Shown here one piece after another: positions 1 to 9,580 of a stretch of DNA of 64,000 nucleotides. The DNA is from Bacteroidales bacterium (GTDB lineage Bacteria; Bacteroidota; Bacteroidia; Bacteroidales; Lentimicrobiaceae). The position numbers and the translations under genes are program-made. Under the pieces are notes generated by a model. The model saw only the letters and a program-made list of their open reading frames with translations, ran no database searches and was not told where the DNA came from. Every line of letters begins with the position of its first letter. The first letter of the stretch is position 1. Location: contig JAEUTG010000029.1 in NCBI GenBank assembly GCA_016788045.1, positions 244,783 through 308,782 on the forward strand, in the 5' to 3' direction.

Positions 1-125
1 TTGCTCCCGGTGCTTTTGTGAATTTTGATGTGCCCGATCACTCGATTGTCATCGGGAATCCCGGTAAGATTATCAGTCGTGCCCGGGCTACAGAAGGATA
101 CATTGAGTTTGTCAGACCTGAGTAA
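1..125 (+). CDS. Hexapeptide-repeat acyltransferase, C-terminal fragment
   Basis: The reading frame is open from position 3 to the TAA at 123-125, so only the last 40 residues are in the window. The visible tail (AGAFVNFDVPDHSIVIGNPGKII) has the left-handed beta-helix ending found in serine acetyltransferases and sugar O/N-acetyltransferases: a VxxDVPxxSIVxGNPxKII block followed by a short tail. The family transfers an acetyl group from acetyl-CoA to a hydroxyl or amino group. Because the gene lies directly upstream of a polysaccharide locus, a sugar O-acetyltransferase is as likely as CysE. The N-terminal part that would separate the two is outside the window. Confidence 0.7.
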   Translation, partial: APGAFVNFDVPDHSIVIGNPGKIISRARATEGYIEFVRPE

Positions 126-177
126 GTCAACTTTGTGATCAGCTGAATCTGTTGACGGAAATTACATCCCAAGCCCG

Positions 178-1167
178 GTGATCCATACATCCCGACCATA
201 TCTGAGCATAATCATCCCTGTTTTCAACAGCGAGCTTCACCTGAACCGGTGCATCGACAGCCTGCTTGAAACGTCATTTCAGAACATCGAAATTCTGCTC
301 ATCAACGATGGAAGTTCCGACGGAAGTGGAAGCATCTGCAATACATACGCTCAACGAGATTCCAGGATCAAGGCTTTTCATCAACACAATGCCGGAGTGG
401 CGGCTGCCCGAAACAGGGGAGTGCGGGAATCTTCAGGAGAATGGATATACTTTGTTGATTCGGATGACTGGGTCGATAAGGACAGCCTTACTGATCTGAT
501 TCAAACAGTTAAAAAATACCCTGAGGCAGAGGTTGTGCGATGTTTTCCCAGGGAGATCAGGGAAAGTGTTCCTTCCCTGAATGCGAAGATGCCTGTTAAG
601 GAGAAGTTGTATGAACGGGATGATTTTCTGATAGAGGACCTGTTGGGTGGATATGTTCATTCACTGCTTGTTTCAAAAGCCTTGCTTGATGCGCATGATC
701 TCAGATTCGATCAAAGTCTGGCATTTGGCGAAGACATTGAATTCACTTTCCGCTGCGTTCTTAATTCGCGTAAGGTTCTGGTTTACCATAAGGCATTCTA
801 TAACTATGTGCTGAACGATGTTTCCTATTCTCACAGTATGCCTTTGTCGAAGATCGCTTACCTGCTGAAAACAGCCACCGTGATGAATCATTACGCAGGA
901 GGCTTTTCAGGGGAAGCAGTCAGGCTACGGTCGCAGAAACTGCTGAACACTGGATTGTATTCTTTTTTTATCAACATTTCTAACCATCAGCCAATGTCTG
1001 AAATCAGCAACCGGGAGGTGAAGCGTCAGCTTTGGGATTTTTTAAAGCAGAATAACCTTAATCTTTTGAAAATTAACTTCCTGAATGCTGTTTTAACGAT
1101 GATTTCACTCCTGAATGTTAAACTGGTTATTTATTCCTATAAAATGCTGACTGCGGTTAAGCGTTAG
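178..1167 (+). CDS. Glycosyltransferase family 2
   Basis: This 329-residue protein is a GT-A fold inverting glycosyltransferase, expected to add a sugar from a nucleotide sugar to a lipid-linked glycan at the cytoplasmic face of the membrane. The N-terminal nucleotide-binding motifs are clear: SIIIPVFNSE near residue 9, LLINDGSSDGS near 40, AARNRGV near 75 and the metal-binding DxD-type VDSDDWV near 93. The C-terminal third has no obvious membrane segment. The start is a GTG, chosen because it lies only about 10 residues before the first conserved strand. It is the first complete gene of the polysaccharide cluster. The acceptor and donor cannot be read from the sequence. Confidence 0.88.
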   Translation: MIHTSRPYLSIIIPVFNSELHLNRCIDSLLETSFQNIEILLINDGSSDGSGSICNTYAQRDSRIKAFHQHNAGVAAARNRGVRESSGEWIYFVDSDDWVDKDSLTDLIQTVKKYPEAEVVRCFPREIRESVPSLNAKMPVKEKLYERDDFLIEDLLGGYVHSLLVSKALLDAHDLRFDQSLAFGEDIEFTFRCVLNSRKVLVYHKAFYNYVLNDVSYSHSMPLSKIAYLLKTATVMNHYAGGFSGEAVRLRSQKLLNTGLYSFFINISNHQPMSEISNREVKRQLWDFLKQNNLNLLKINFLNAVLTMISLLNVKLVIYSYKMLTAVKR

Positions 1168-1250
1168 CCGGTTAAAGCATGCCTTAGTGAAATGGAAGTA
1201 TATCAGGGTTTTAAAGATTACAGGCACGGATATGAAAAAAAAGTATATAG

Positions 1251-2390
1251 ATGTACGGTGACCTGAAAGCCAGGCTAAGGCGCAACCTGCTCAACATGCC
1301 TGGCTGGAGAAGCAGGCGCAGGATTTTGGTGATTGAATCCGATGATTGGGGCTCAGTTCGCATGGCCTCGCGGGAAGCTTACAGCTATTTTCTGAAATCC
1401 GGGTATCCTGTTGACAAGGATCCTTATAACCGGTACGACGCTCTTGAATCAAACGAGGACCTTGAGATGCTTTTCTCAGTATTGTCATCGGTTCACGACA
1501 AAAACGGGAATCCGGCCGTTTTTACAGCCAACAGTCTGGTGGCCAATCCTGATTATCAGAGGATTGAAGAAAGCGGCTTCCGGCAATACCATTATGAATT
1601 TTTCACCGGAACCCTGAACCGATACCCCAATCACCACCGGGTAATGGATCTGTATCGTGAAGGGATCTGCAGCAGGCTTATCAAACCACAGTTTCACGGC
1701 AGGGAGCATCTGAATGTTCCCTTGTGGATGGATGCTCTGGGCAGACAAGACAAGGTGGTGCTTGAGGCTTTCAGGTTCGGGATGCACAGCGTTCATGCCG
1801 AGGAGAATCCGGTTTATTTCAACGAATATACCGATGCGCTTGCCTGCCATACTCCTGATCAGCTTGAATTGTTGCCGGCTGTGCTGACCGATGGAATAAA
1901 AATCTTCGAAAAGATATGGGGTTATAAGCCGGCTTCCTTTATGGCCCCCTGCTTTATCTGGAATTCACAGCTGGAAAAACCACTGGCTGATGCAGGTGTC
2001 CGTTACCTGCAAGGCATGGTGAACCAGTTTCAGCCGATATTCGGACAGCCCTACAGGTATAAACTAAAATATCATTATCTGGGCCAGAAAAACAAGTTTG
2101 GTCAGCGGTACCTGATCCGCAATGTTTTTTTTGAACCCAGCCATTTTCCCGATGCCGACAATGTGGGAAAAAGCCTTAAACGCATTGAAGTAGCCTTTGC
2201 CTGGGGAAAACCGGCCATCCTCAGTTCTCACAGGCTCAATTACATGGGAACGCTGGATCCCGCCAACCGCGACAGGGGCCTGAAGCAGCTTAGCCAATTG
2301 CTGAAAGCGGTGGTAAAAAAATGGCCTGATGTTGAATTCCTATCCTCCGACCAGCTCGGCGACCTTATCAATGGCGGGAAAGGCAACTAA
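1251..2390 (+). CDS. NodB-like polysaccharide deacetylase family protein (copy A)
   Basis: A 379-residue soluble protein resembling divergent carbohydrate deacetylases that remove N- or O-acetyl groups from glycans. The metal-site candidates are the Asp pair in IESDDWGSVRM (D31, D32) and the HGREH motif (H149, H153). A late SSHRLNYMG motif could supply a further catalytic His. There is no signal peptide, so it probably acts in the cytoplasm on lipid-linked or nucleotide-linked sugar. It is paralogous to the gene at 6180-7310: both share the opening GWRSRR, the IESDDWGS site, PQFHGREHLNV and the SSDQLGDLI-type ending. The next gene starts 3 nt after its stop, so the two are probably co-transcribed. 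The substrate is unknown. Confidence 0.75.
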   Translation: MYGDLKARLRRNLLNMPGWRSRRRILVIESDDWGSVRMASREAYSYFLKSGYPVDKDPYNRYDALESNEDLEMLFSVLSSVHDKNGNPAVFTANSLVANPDYQRIEESGFRQYHYEFFTGTLNRYPNHHRVMDLYREGICSRLIKPQFHGREHLNVPLWMDALGRQDKVVLEAFRFGMHSVHAEENPVYFNEYTDALACHTPDQLELLPAVLTDGIKIFEKIWGYKPASFMAPCFIWNSQLEKPLADAGVRYLQGMVNQFQPIFGQPYRYKLKYHYLGQKNKFGQRYLIRNVFFEPSHFPDADNVGKSLKRIEVAFAWGKPAILSSHRLNYMGTLDPANRDRGLKQLSQLLKAVVKKWPDVEFLSSDQLGDLINGGKGN

Positions 2391-2393
2391 AGC

Positions 2394-3539
2394 ATGTCAA
2401 CAGGAGACCGGAAGAAAATACTGATTGTAATTCCTTCGCTCGAAGAAGGGGGGGCTGAAAGGGTGCTGGTAAATCTGCTCAGGAGGCTCGATTACAGCCG
2501 TTTTGAAGTTGACCTCTGCGTGGTTGAGAACCGGGGAATCTACTTTAATGATATTCCGGAGCAGGTTAAGGTAATCACCATCTTTGATAGTTCCCTGCTC
2601 TGCAGAATTTTTTCAAACGTTCATATAAGGTTTAATATCAATTATTTATATAAGCTGATTGTTAACCGGAAAATTCAAAAGCATTACAATACGGGCATTT
2701 CTTTCCTCGACAGCTCATTTACTGATATTCTTTTTTTTCTGGGAAATAAAACAGAAAAAAAGATTGCCTGGGTGCATTCAAGTTATCAGACTTATCGTAA
2801 CTTTAAGAAGTTTTTTACGGATAGATATACTAAGAGGGTTATTAATTTCAGGTACAGATTACTGGATCACATTGTCTTTGTTTCAGAGGATTCCAGATCA
2901 GAATTCCGTCAGATTTTCGGGGAATTCAGGTCAATGAAGGTCATCTACAACATGATCGATGCAGCGGACGTTCTGAGTAAAGCAGATGAAGCGATTGACG
3001 AAAAGTTTGATTATGAATTGATTAACATTGTTGCGTTGGGAGTTCTTTTACCGGTTAAAGCTTATGATAAACTGATTGAAGCTGCTGCTTTACTTAAAAA
3101 GGATGGCCTTGGTTTCAAAATCAGAATATTGGGTAACGGCTATCTTGAGCCACAGCTCAGGCAGTTGATTGAAAGGCTGGATGTTGCAGATGTTGTTGAG
3201 CTTAAAGGTTTCAGGTCAAATCCATACCCATTCCTGAAATCATCGCAGGTGTTCGTCATGACTTCAGTTTCAGAAGGACTGCCAACAGCCTTGTGTGAAG
3301 CCATGGTACTCGGACTCCCCGCGGTGGTGACTGATAGCAGCGGATGCAGGGAACTGGTTGGATACGGTGAGTTCGGGATAATGACAGAACAAACAACCGA
3401 AGGCATTTATTCCGGATTAAAAGCATTGATTTCAAGTAAGGAAAGCAGAGAATATTTCAGTAAAAAATCATTGCAAAGGGCAGAGATCTTTAACGACACA
3501 AAGGTGCTGGCCCAGGTAACCGGCCTGATCAGTGAATAG
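2394..3539 (+). CDS. Glycosyltransferase family 4 (GT-B fold)
   Basis: This 381-residue protein is a retaining GT-B glycosyltransferase. The N-terminal acceptor domain opens with LIVIPSLEEGGAERVLVNLL, the loop typical of GT4 enzymes such as GalNAc and GlcNAc transferases. The C-terminal donor domain has VALGVLLPVKAYDKLIEA and the EGLPTALCEAM motif (the ExxxxxxxE retaining signature region) near residue 300. No membrane segment is evident. It begins 3 nt after the upstream deacetylase-like gene, consistent with translational coupling. Sugar specificity cannot be inferred. Confidence 0.88.
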   Translation: MSTGDRKKILIVIPSLEEGGAERVLVNLLRRLDYSRFEVDLCVVENRGIYFNDIPEQVKVITIFDSSLLCRIFSNVHIRFNINYLYKLIVNRKIQKHYNTGISFLDSSFTDILFFLGNKTEKKIAWVHSSYQTYRNFKKFFTDRYTKRVINFRYRLLDHIVFVSEDSRSEFRQIFGEFRSMKVIYNMIDAADVLSKADEAIDEKFDYELINIVALGVLLPVKAYDKLIEAAALLKKDGLGFKIRILGNGYLEPQLRQLIERLDVADVVELKGFRSNPYPFLKSSQVFVMTSVSEGLPTALCEAMVLGLPAVVTDSSGCRELVGYGEFGIMTEQTTEGIYSGLKALISSKESREYFSKKSLQRAEIFNDTKVLAQVTGLISE

Positions 3540-3589
3540 TTCACCGGTTTCTGACATTATTTTAACGAGATATCAGCCATAGGCTATAT

Positions 3590-4807
3590 ATGAGAGTACA
3601 ACAGATTAACACAACACTGAATTCTTCAGCTCCGGGTAAAATAGCCGAGGAGATAGGCAAAGTGCTTCAGGCGCATGGCCATGAAAGCTACATTGGCTAT
3701 GGGAGAAGATCCAGGCCGAGCGCTTCACACAGCGTGAAGATCGGTAATTTTGTGGATCAGTCTTTCCATGGAGTCATTACACGCCTGTTCGACCTGCATG
3801 GTTTTGGTTCGGTGGGAGCTACAAGGAAATTTGTAAAAAAGGTCCGGGAGATCAATCCCGACATCATACATCTCCACAATATTCACGGGTATTTCATCAA
3901 TCTTGAGATTCTGTTTGAATACCTGAAAGAAACAGGAAAGCCTGTGGTGTGGACCCTGCACGATTGCTGGCCTTTTACCGGCCACTGCAGTCATTTCGAC
4001 TTTGTGGACTGTCAGAAATGGAGAACCCAATGCTTTGAATGCCCCAACAAGCAGGTTTATCCAAGAAGTCTTTTGCTGGATAATTCAAGGAGCAACTATC
4101 TGAGGAAGCGCGAAGCCTTTTCAGGGCTTAAATCACTTACCATTGTAACACCTTCTGACTGGCTGAAGGCTCATGTGGAGAACTCTTTCCTGAAGGAATA
4201 CCGCACCATTACCATCAACAACGGGATTGACCTGAATGTATTCAGAACTGAAACCGGCACAACTCCATTAACGGAGAAACTGAAGTCGGACGGGCGCAAA
4301 ATGGTACTCGGAGTTGCCAATCTCTGGGGCAAACACAAGGGACTTGCCGACTTTGTGCGGCTGAGTGCTGATTTGCCGGAAAATTATCACATCGTTCTGG
4401 TTGGACTGAACAAGGTTCAGCAGAAAAACCTTCCGCGAAATATCACCGGGATCAGCCGTACCGAAAGTGTTCAGGAACTGGCTGCTTTGTACGCGGCAGC
4501 CGATGTTTTTGTAAATCCGACCTATGTGGATAATTTCCCTACCACCAACATCGAAGCACTTGCCTGCGGAACCCCGGTAATTACTTACGACACCGGTGGA
4601 AGCCCTGAGGCAATCAGTGAAACCACCGGGCACATTGTGCGTAAGGGTGATATTCCGGGCCTGATGGCATCTGTCAGGTTGTTCTGTGAAAACGGGAAAA
4701 ACCATTATTCGGCTGCCTGCCGGAACAGGGCAGAAGCCCTTTATGACAAGAATGAGCGTTTCAACGATTATATTAATCTTTTCAGGAGTCTGCTCCAGAA
4801 TAAATAG
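3590..4807 (+). CDS. Glycosyltransferase family 4, WcaC-like (tandem copy 1)
   Basis: This 405-residue GT-B enzyme belongs to a group whose N-terminal half carries VWTLHDCWPFTGHC followed by further cysteines (DC, QC, CPN). That pattern is typical of colanic-acid-type WcaC-like and Bacteroidota capsule glycosyltransferases. The donor domain has GVANLWGKHKGLADF and VDNFPTTNIEALACGTPV near residue 320, including the EALACGTP retaining-GT4 motif. The next gene, at 4927, encodes a protein of exactly the same length and very similar sequence throughout, so this is a recent tandem duplication. The cysteine cluster may bind metal or be structural; that is inference. Confidence 0.85.
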   Translation: MRVQQINTTLNSSAPGKIAEEIGKVLQAHGHESYIGYGRRSRPSASHSVKIGNFVDQSFHGVITRLFDLHGFGSVGATRKFVKKVREINPDIIHLHNIHGYFINLEILFEYLKETGKPVVWTLHDCWPFTGHCSHFDFVDCQKWRTQCFECPNKQVYPRSLLLDNSRSNYLRKREAFSGLKSLTIVTPSDWLKAHVENSFLKEYRTITINNGIDLNVFRTETGTTPLTEKLKSDGRKMVLGVANLWGKHKGLADFVRLSADLPENYHIVLVGLNKVQQKNLPRNITGISRTESVQELAALYAAADVFVNPTYVDNFPTTNIEALACGTPVITYDTGGSPEAISETTGHIVRKGDIPGLMASVRLFCENGKNHYSAACRNRAEALYDKNERFNDYINLFRSLLQNK

Positions 4808-4926
4808 CGGTTCGGATTTACCCAGTTCTGAAAAATTCCGGGATGTATTATTTCAGAAGGGGTCAATTTTTCACTCAGGGGAATTACCGGGATAAAGTTC
4901 ATTCCCCTTTTTAAACGACTGTAATT

Positions 4927-6144
4927 ATGATTGTTCAACAAATCAATACGACGCTGAATACTGCAGCGCCCGGAAGAATTGCCGAAGAGATCGGCAAAGT
5001 TCTGCTGGCTCACGGGCATTCAAGTTATATCGGGTTTGGCAGAAGCGAACGCCCAAGCGAATCGAAGCTGATCAAGATTGGCAACAACCTGGATCAGGCA
5101 TTGCATGGCGCCAAAACCCGTTTGTTCGATAAACATGGATTCGGTTCGCACCATGCAACTGCAAGGTTTGTGAAACAAATTGACAACATTAATCCGGATA
5201 TCATTCATTTACACAACATTCATGGTTATTACCTCAATGTTGAAGTCTTGTTCAGGTACCTGAAACAAGCCGGAAAACCCGTTGTATGGACATTGCATGA
5301 TTGCTGGCCTTTTACAGGTCATTGCAGTTATTTCGACTTTGTTAACTGCTTCCGTTGGGAAACAGAATGTCACCATTGTCCTAACAGGCACGCCTATCCC
5401 AAAAGCTGGCTTGCCGATAATTCAAGGCAGAATTTTTACAGGAAAAAAGAACTGTTTACCGGTGTTGAGGACATGGTGTTTATTTCACCTTCCGAATGGC
5501 TGGCACAACTTCTCAAACGCTCTTTTCTGAGAGATTATCCGGTTCATGTGATCCGCAACGGTATCGACCTTCATTCATTCAGGCCCATGGATAACTCGTC
5601 AGAATTGCGGCAAAAATATCAGTTGGGTGATAAGAAAATTCTTTTGGGTGTTGCCAGTATCTGGGACCGGCGGAAAGGTTTTAACGATTTCATCAAACTA
5701 AGTAAGAAACTCAGCGAAAATGAACTGATTGTCCTCATAGGCCTCAATCATAAGCAGGCGCATGATTTGCCAGCCAATATCAGGGGAATTGCGCGTACCG
5801 AAAACCTCAGCGAGCTGACCGGGTTTTATTCCCTCGCCGAGGTGTTTGTAAATCCTACCTATGTCGATAATTTTCCAACCACCAATCTCGAAGCCCTGGC
5901 TTGCGGCACACCTGTAGTTACCTACAACACCGGTGGTAGTCCCGAAGCCATTGATGATCAAACGGGTTTGTGTGTTCCAAAAGGAGAGACACATCAATTG
6001 CACAACGCAATCGGTAAAGTGATGGCTGTGGGTAAAGAGCACTTCAGACCGCTTTGCAGAGCCCGGGCTGAGGATATGTACAACAAGGAAAACAGGTATA
6101 TGGATTACCTGGGTTTATACAATAAATTATTGAAAATTAGTTAA
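4927..6144 (+). CDS. Glycosyltransferase family 4, WcaC-like (tandem copy 2)
   Basis: A 405-residue paralogue of the preceding gene. The N-terminus (QQINTTLN.APG.IAEEIGKVL), the HDCWPFTGHCS cysteine region and the VDNFPTTNLEALACGTPV donor motif are all kept. Differences are scattered over the whole length rather than forming a broken segment, so both copies look functional. They probably add two related sugars, or the same sugar onto different acceptors. A 119-nt spacer with no obvious promoter or terminator separates the copies. The gene is followed 35 nt later by the second deacetylase-like gene. Confidence 0.85.
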   Translation: MIVQQINTTLNTAAPGRIAEEIGKVLLAHGHSSYIGFGRSERPSESKLIKIGNNLDQALHGAKTRLFDKHGFGSHHATARFVKQIDNINPDIIHLHNIHGYYLNVEVLFRYLKQAGKPVVWTLHDCWPFTGHCSYFDFVNCFRWETECHHCPNRHAYPKSWLADNSRQNFYRKKELFTGVEDMVFISPSEWLAQLLKRSFLRDYPVHVIRNGIDLHSFRPMDNSSELRQKYQLGDKKILLGVASIWDRRKGFNDFIKLSKKLSENELIVLIGLNHKQAHDLPANIRGIARTENLSELTGFYSLAEVFVNPTYVDNFPTTNLEALACGTPVVTYNTGGSPEAIDDQTGLCVPKGETHQLHNAIGKVMAVGKEHFRPLCRARAEDMYNKENRYMDYLGLYNKLLKIS

Positions 6145-6179
6145 TTATATTTTTTCTGATATCTAACCACCGGTTAATC

Positions 6180-7310
6180 GTGAGCCTCAGGAATTTTGTG
6201 GTCAGTAACCTTGTAAACATCCCGGGATGGAGAAGCAGACGCAAACTGGTGGTGATTGAATCTGACGACTGGGGTAGCATCAGAATGCCCTCCAAAGAAG
6301 TGTATCATTTTCTAGAGAACAAAGGGTATAAAGTCAGCGCTGATCCTTTTATGAGGTTTGATTCACTGGCTGCTGAATCAGACCTTTCTGCACTGTTTGA
6401 AGTTCTGCACTCGGTTAGCGACAGCAAAGGAAACCCGGCCGTTATCACTGCCAATACCATTGTTGCCAATCCCGATTTTCGCAGAATCAGGGAATCTGAT
6501 TTCAGGCAGTTTTATTATGAAGATTTCAGAACAACCCTTGAGCGTTATCCCGGGCACTCCGGGTCATTCGGTCTTTGGAAACAAGGGATGGATTCTGGTG
6601 TGTTTCATCCGCAGTTTCACGGACGCGAACACCTTAATGTCGGAAGATGGATGAAGGCACTTCAGCAGAATGATCCTTTGGTAAGGCAGGCATTTGATCT
6701 GGGAATGATAAGCATCAGTTCGGAACCTTCACCCATGCTGTTTGGATACATGGAATCGCTCGATTACCATGATGAAGAAGAAAAGACTGCCAAAGCAGAA
6801 ATCCTGTCAGAAGGGATGCAGCTGTTTGAACAGATATTCGGATACCGCAGTGCATCGTTCATTGCAAACTGTTTTGTATGGACAAAGCAGAACGAGGAAT
6901 TGCTGCAGAAAAGCGGTGTTAAATACCTTCAGGGCATAGTCCAACAACTCAGCCCGGAGATTGATTCAGGCAAACACCGGTTCAGAAAAATATACCATTA
7001 TACCGGTCAAACCAACAAGACCGGCCAAACCTACCTGACCCGAAATGCCTATTTTGAACCCTGCCTGTATCCGGGTAAAGATCCGGTTGACGCTTGCCTT
7101 AACAGGGTAAGCACTGCTTTCAGGTATGGCAAACCAGCCATCATCAGTGCCCACAGGCTGAATTTTATCGGTTTTATCGATCCGTTAAACAGAGAGACCA
7201 ACTTAAAACAGTTTAAATTGTTATTAGAAACAATGCTGAAACAATGGCCCGAAATCGAGTTCATTACTTCAGATCAGCTGGGCGACCTGATCAATCAGCC
7301 GGCAGCCTGA
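6180..7310 (+). CDS. NodB-like polysaccharide deacetylase family protein (copy B)
   Basis: A 376-residue paralogue of the protein at 1251-2390, with the same landmarks in the same order: GWRSRR near residue 18, IESDDWGSIRM (candidate metal Asp pair), PQFHGREHLNV (candidate metal His pair), SAHRLNFIG and a C-terminal SDQLGDLI. It has no signal peptide. The start is a GTG; the protein begins SLRNFVVSNLVNIPGW, aligning closely with copy A. Two such enzymes bracketing three glycosyltransferases suggest that two sugars of the same repeat unit are processed, but that is inference. Confidence 0.75.
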   Translation: MSLRNFVVSNLVNIPGWRSRRKLVVIESDDWGSIRMPSKEVYHFLENKGYKVSADPFMRFDSLAAESDLSALFEVLHSVSDSKGNPAVITANTIVANPDFRRIRESDFRQFYYEDFRTTLERYPGHSGSFGLWKQGMDSGVFHPQFHGREHLNVGRWMKALQQNDPLVRQAFDLGMISISSEPSPMLFGYMESLDYHDEEEKTAKAEILSEGMQLFEQIFGYRSASFIANCFVWTKQNEELLQKSGVKYLQGIVQQLSPEIDSGKHRFRKIYHYTGQTNKTGQTYLTRNAYFEPCLYPGKDPVDACLNRVSTAFRYGKPAIISAHRLNFIGFIDPLNRETNLKQFKLLLETMLKQWPEIEFITSDQLGDLINQPAA

Positions 7311-7371
7311 AATAAATCATTGTTGTAAGCCATCGTTGTAAAATATCACCCGGTCCTAATCATTACATCCA

Positions 7372-8331
7372 ATGCATATCCCGTTCAGAAATGCCCGAAT
7401 CAAACCCATCGTGGTCGGAGCGTTGAAGTATTCCGGATTTCTTACCCGGCACCTGCCTGTGGCGGCGGGAGCGACCGGTAATGCACGTTATTGTTATGCT
7501 GTCTGGATGAGGCATTTTGTCGGACTGCTTGGCTACAACAAAGGTAAAATCCCGGGTGAAGTACTTGAGCTGGGCCCGGGTGATTCACTGGGTGCCGGAA
7601 TAGCTGCCCTTCTCAGCGGTGCAGAACAATACTGGGCTCTCGAAGTTATTAAGTACTGGGACGTTCCGAGAAATCTCAGAATTCTGGATGAGCTGGTCGT
7701 CTTGTTCAGGAATAAAACGCCGATACCCGACAACAACGAATTCCCGTTGCTGCGGCCATCGCTTGAGGATTATCGTTTCCCTTCAGAAATTCTCACCGAC
7801 AGGATTCTTGAAGAATCACTCCGCAAAGACCGGTTGGATCAGATCAGGCATGAAATTTCAGTTCCGGATGATCCCGGAAATCATTTTATTAAATTCAGGG
7901 TACCCTGGTACCAGACTGACATTATCAGGCCAGAGTCCGCTGACTTTATCTTTTCTCAGGCCGTGTTGCAACACATCGACTATATTAACCATGCTTTTGT
8001 AGCCATGCATACCTGGCTGGCCCCACAGGGTTTTATGTCGCATGTAACCGACTACAGCAGCCTGGGGTTTACCAGGTATTGGAACGGGCATTGGACGATG
8101 ACTGATCTGGAATGGAAGATCATGAAGGGAGGGCGTAAATTCCTGACCAACCGCCTCACCCATAGTGCTTATGTTAAGCTGCACAAAGAATTTAAACTCA
8201 GGATTCTTGAAGTGAAAACCGTTACGAAACCGAATGAAATTCCGGAAAATCAACTGGTGAAGAATTTCAGAAACCTGCCCGAAGAAGATCTTACCACCTT
8301 CTGTTCCTGGATAATTTCTGTTAAGGAATAA
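7372..8331 (+). CDS. SAM-dependent methyltransferase-like protein
   Basis: This 319-residue soluble protein has a class I methyltransferase core. Motif I is VLELGPGDSLGAG (residues about 63-75), the SAM glycine loop. Motif IV-like DFIFSQAVLQHID lies near residue 185, followed by a helix resembling the post-motif LHTWLAPQGFMSH. A large insertion between the two motifs is rich in charged residues and may contact the glycan substrate. In this setting it most likely O-methylates a sugar, but a non-catalytic role is possible. It stands between the duplicated glycosyltransferase block and the FucNAc pathway genes. Confidence 0.7.
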   Translation: MHIPFRNARIKPIVVGALKYSGFLTRHLPVAAGATGNARYCYAVWMRHFVGLLGYNKGKIPGEVLELGPGDSLGAGIAALLSGAEQYWALEVIKYWDVPRNLRILDELVVLFRNKTPIPDNNEFPLLRPSLEDYRFPSEILTDRILEESLRKDRLDQIRHEISVPDDPGNHFIKFRVPWYQTDIIRPESADFIFSQAVLQHIDYINHAFVAMHTWLAPQGFMSHVTDYSSLGFTRYWNGHWTMTDLEWKIMKGGRKFLTNRLTHSAYVKLHKEFKLRILEVKTVTKPNEIPENQLVKNFRNLPEEDLTTFCSWIISVKE

Positions 8332-8508
8332 GAATCATTCCGGTAGATTTTTCAGGGTGCTTTATGAGCCGTTCCTGCACCCCCGCAGAATCAGAGAATA
8401 CTTCTGTTATTTCTGAAATTTTCTGAAAACATCCGGAGAAGAGTATTATAAATCGCAGGCAGGTATTCAATAATTATTTATACCCTGTCAAAACTAAAAA
8501 CAAGGACA

Positions 8509-9528
8509 ATGTTCAAGAACAAGACTTTACTTATTACCGGCGGAACCGGTTCTTTTGGCAATGCAGTACTCAACAGGTTTCTTGATACTGAAATCAGTGA
8601 AATCAGGATCTTCAGCCGGGATGAGAAGAAGCAGGATGATATGCGGCATCAGCTGAACAATCCCAAAGTGAAGTTTTACATCGGTGATGTGCGAGACAAG
8701 CACAGCGTGGATATTGCCGTGAATGGTGTGGATTATATCTTTCACGCTGCAGCCCTCAAGCAGGTGCCTTCCTGTGAGTTTTTTCCGATGGAGGCCGTAA
8801 AGACCAATGTAATCGGAGCAGGCAATGTGCTGGATTCCGCCGTAGAACACAAGGTGAAGCGCGTTATCCTGCTGAGTACCGATAAAGCAGTTTACCCGAT
8901 CAATGCCATGGGCCTCAGCAAGGCGATGATGGAAAAGGTAATGGTAGCCAAAGCCCGCAGCCTCGACAGCAGATCAGAAACCGTGATCTGTGGTACACGA
9001 TATGGTAACGTAATGGCATCAAGGGGATCAGTAATTCCGCTTTTTATCGATCAGATAAAGGCTGGTAAAGACCTTACGGTCACCGATCCCAATATGACCC
9101 GCTTTATGATGACCCTCGAAGATGCGGTCGATCTCGTGCTGTTTGCTTATGAAAACGGCAACAACGGCGATATTTTTGTCCAGAAATCACCGGCATCCAC
9201 CATTCACGATCTGGCTGTTGCACTCATCGAACTCTATAATTCAAAAAGTAAAGTGAAAGTCATTGGCACCCGTCATGGCGAAAAACTGTACGAAACGCTG
9301 GTAAACCGGGAGGAAATGGCCAAAGCCATGGATATGGGAAATTATTTCAGGGTGCAGGCCGATAACCGCGGGCTGAACTACGAGAGCTATTTCTCCGAAG
9401 GGCAGGAAAAACTCTCCCTGATTGAGGACTATCACTCACACAACACTGAGCGCCTCGACGTTGAAGGTACCAAGAAACTGCTGCTGAAACTGGCCATGAT
9501 CAGACAGGACCTCGGATTGATGGGCTAA
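8509..9528 (+). CDS. capE: UDP-GlcNAc 4,6-dehydratase/5-epimerase (CapE/FnlA-like)
   Basis: A 339-residue short-chain dehydrogenase that starts UDP-L-FucNAc synthesis: it converts UDP-GlcNAc to a 4-keto-6-deoxy sugar with inversion at C5. The NAD(P)-binding TGGTGSFG loop is at residues 10-17. STDKA begins at 123, and the usual YxxxK is replaced by M134-x3-K138, the substitution characteristic of the FlaA1/PseB/CapE branch. The C-terminal region contains RHGEKLYETL, also typical of CapE. The two later pathway enzymes, CapF-like and CapG-like, follow at 9581 and 11903, which supports the assignment strongly. Confidence 0.93.
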   Translation: MFKNKTLLITGGTGSFGNAVLNRFLDTEISEIRIFSRDEKKQDDMRHQLNNPKVKFYIGDVRDKHSVDIAVNGVDYIFHAAALKQVPSCEFFPMEAVKTNVIGAGNVLDSAVEHKVKRVILLSTDKAVYPINAMGLSKAMMEKVMVAKARSLDSRSETVICGTRYGNVMASRGSVIPLFIDQIKAGKDLTVTDPNMTRFMMTLEDAVDLVLFAYENGNNGDIFVQKSPASTIHDLAVALIELYNSKSKVKVIGTRHGEKLYETLVNREEMAKAMDMGNYFRVQADNRGLNYESYFSEGQEKLSLIEDYHSHNTERLDVEGTKKLLLKLAMIRQDLGLMG

Positions 9529-9580
9529 ACTGTTGCCTGAAAAATCTGAACCAGGAATTTCATTAACTCATAACTGAAGA

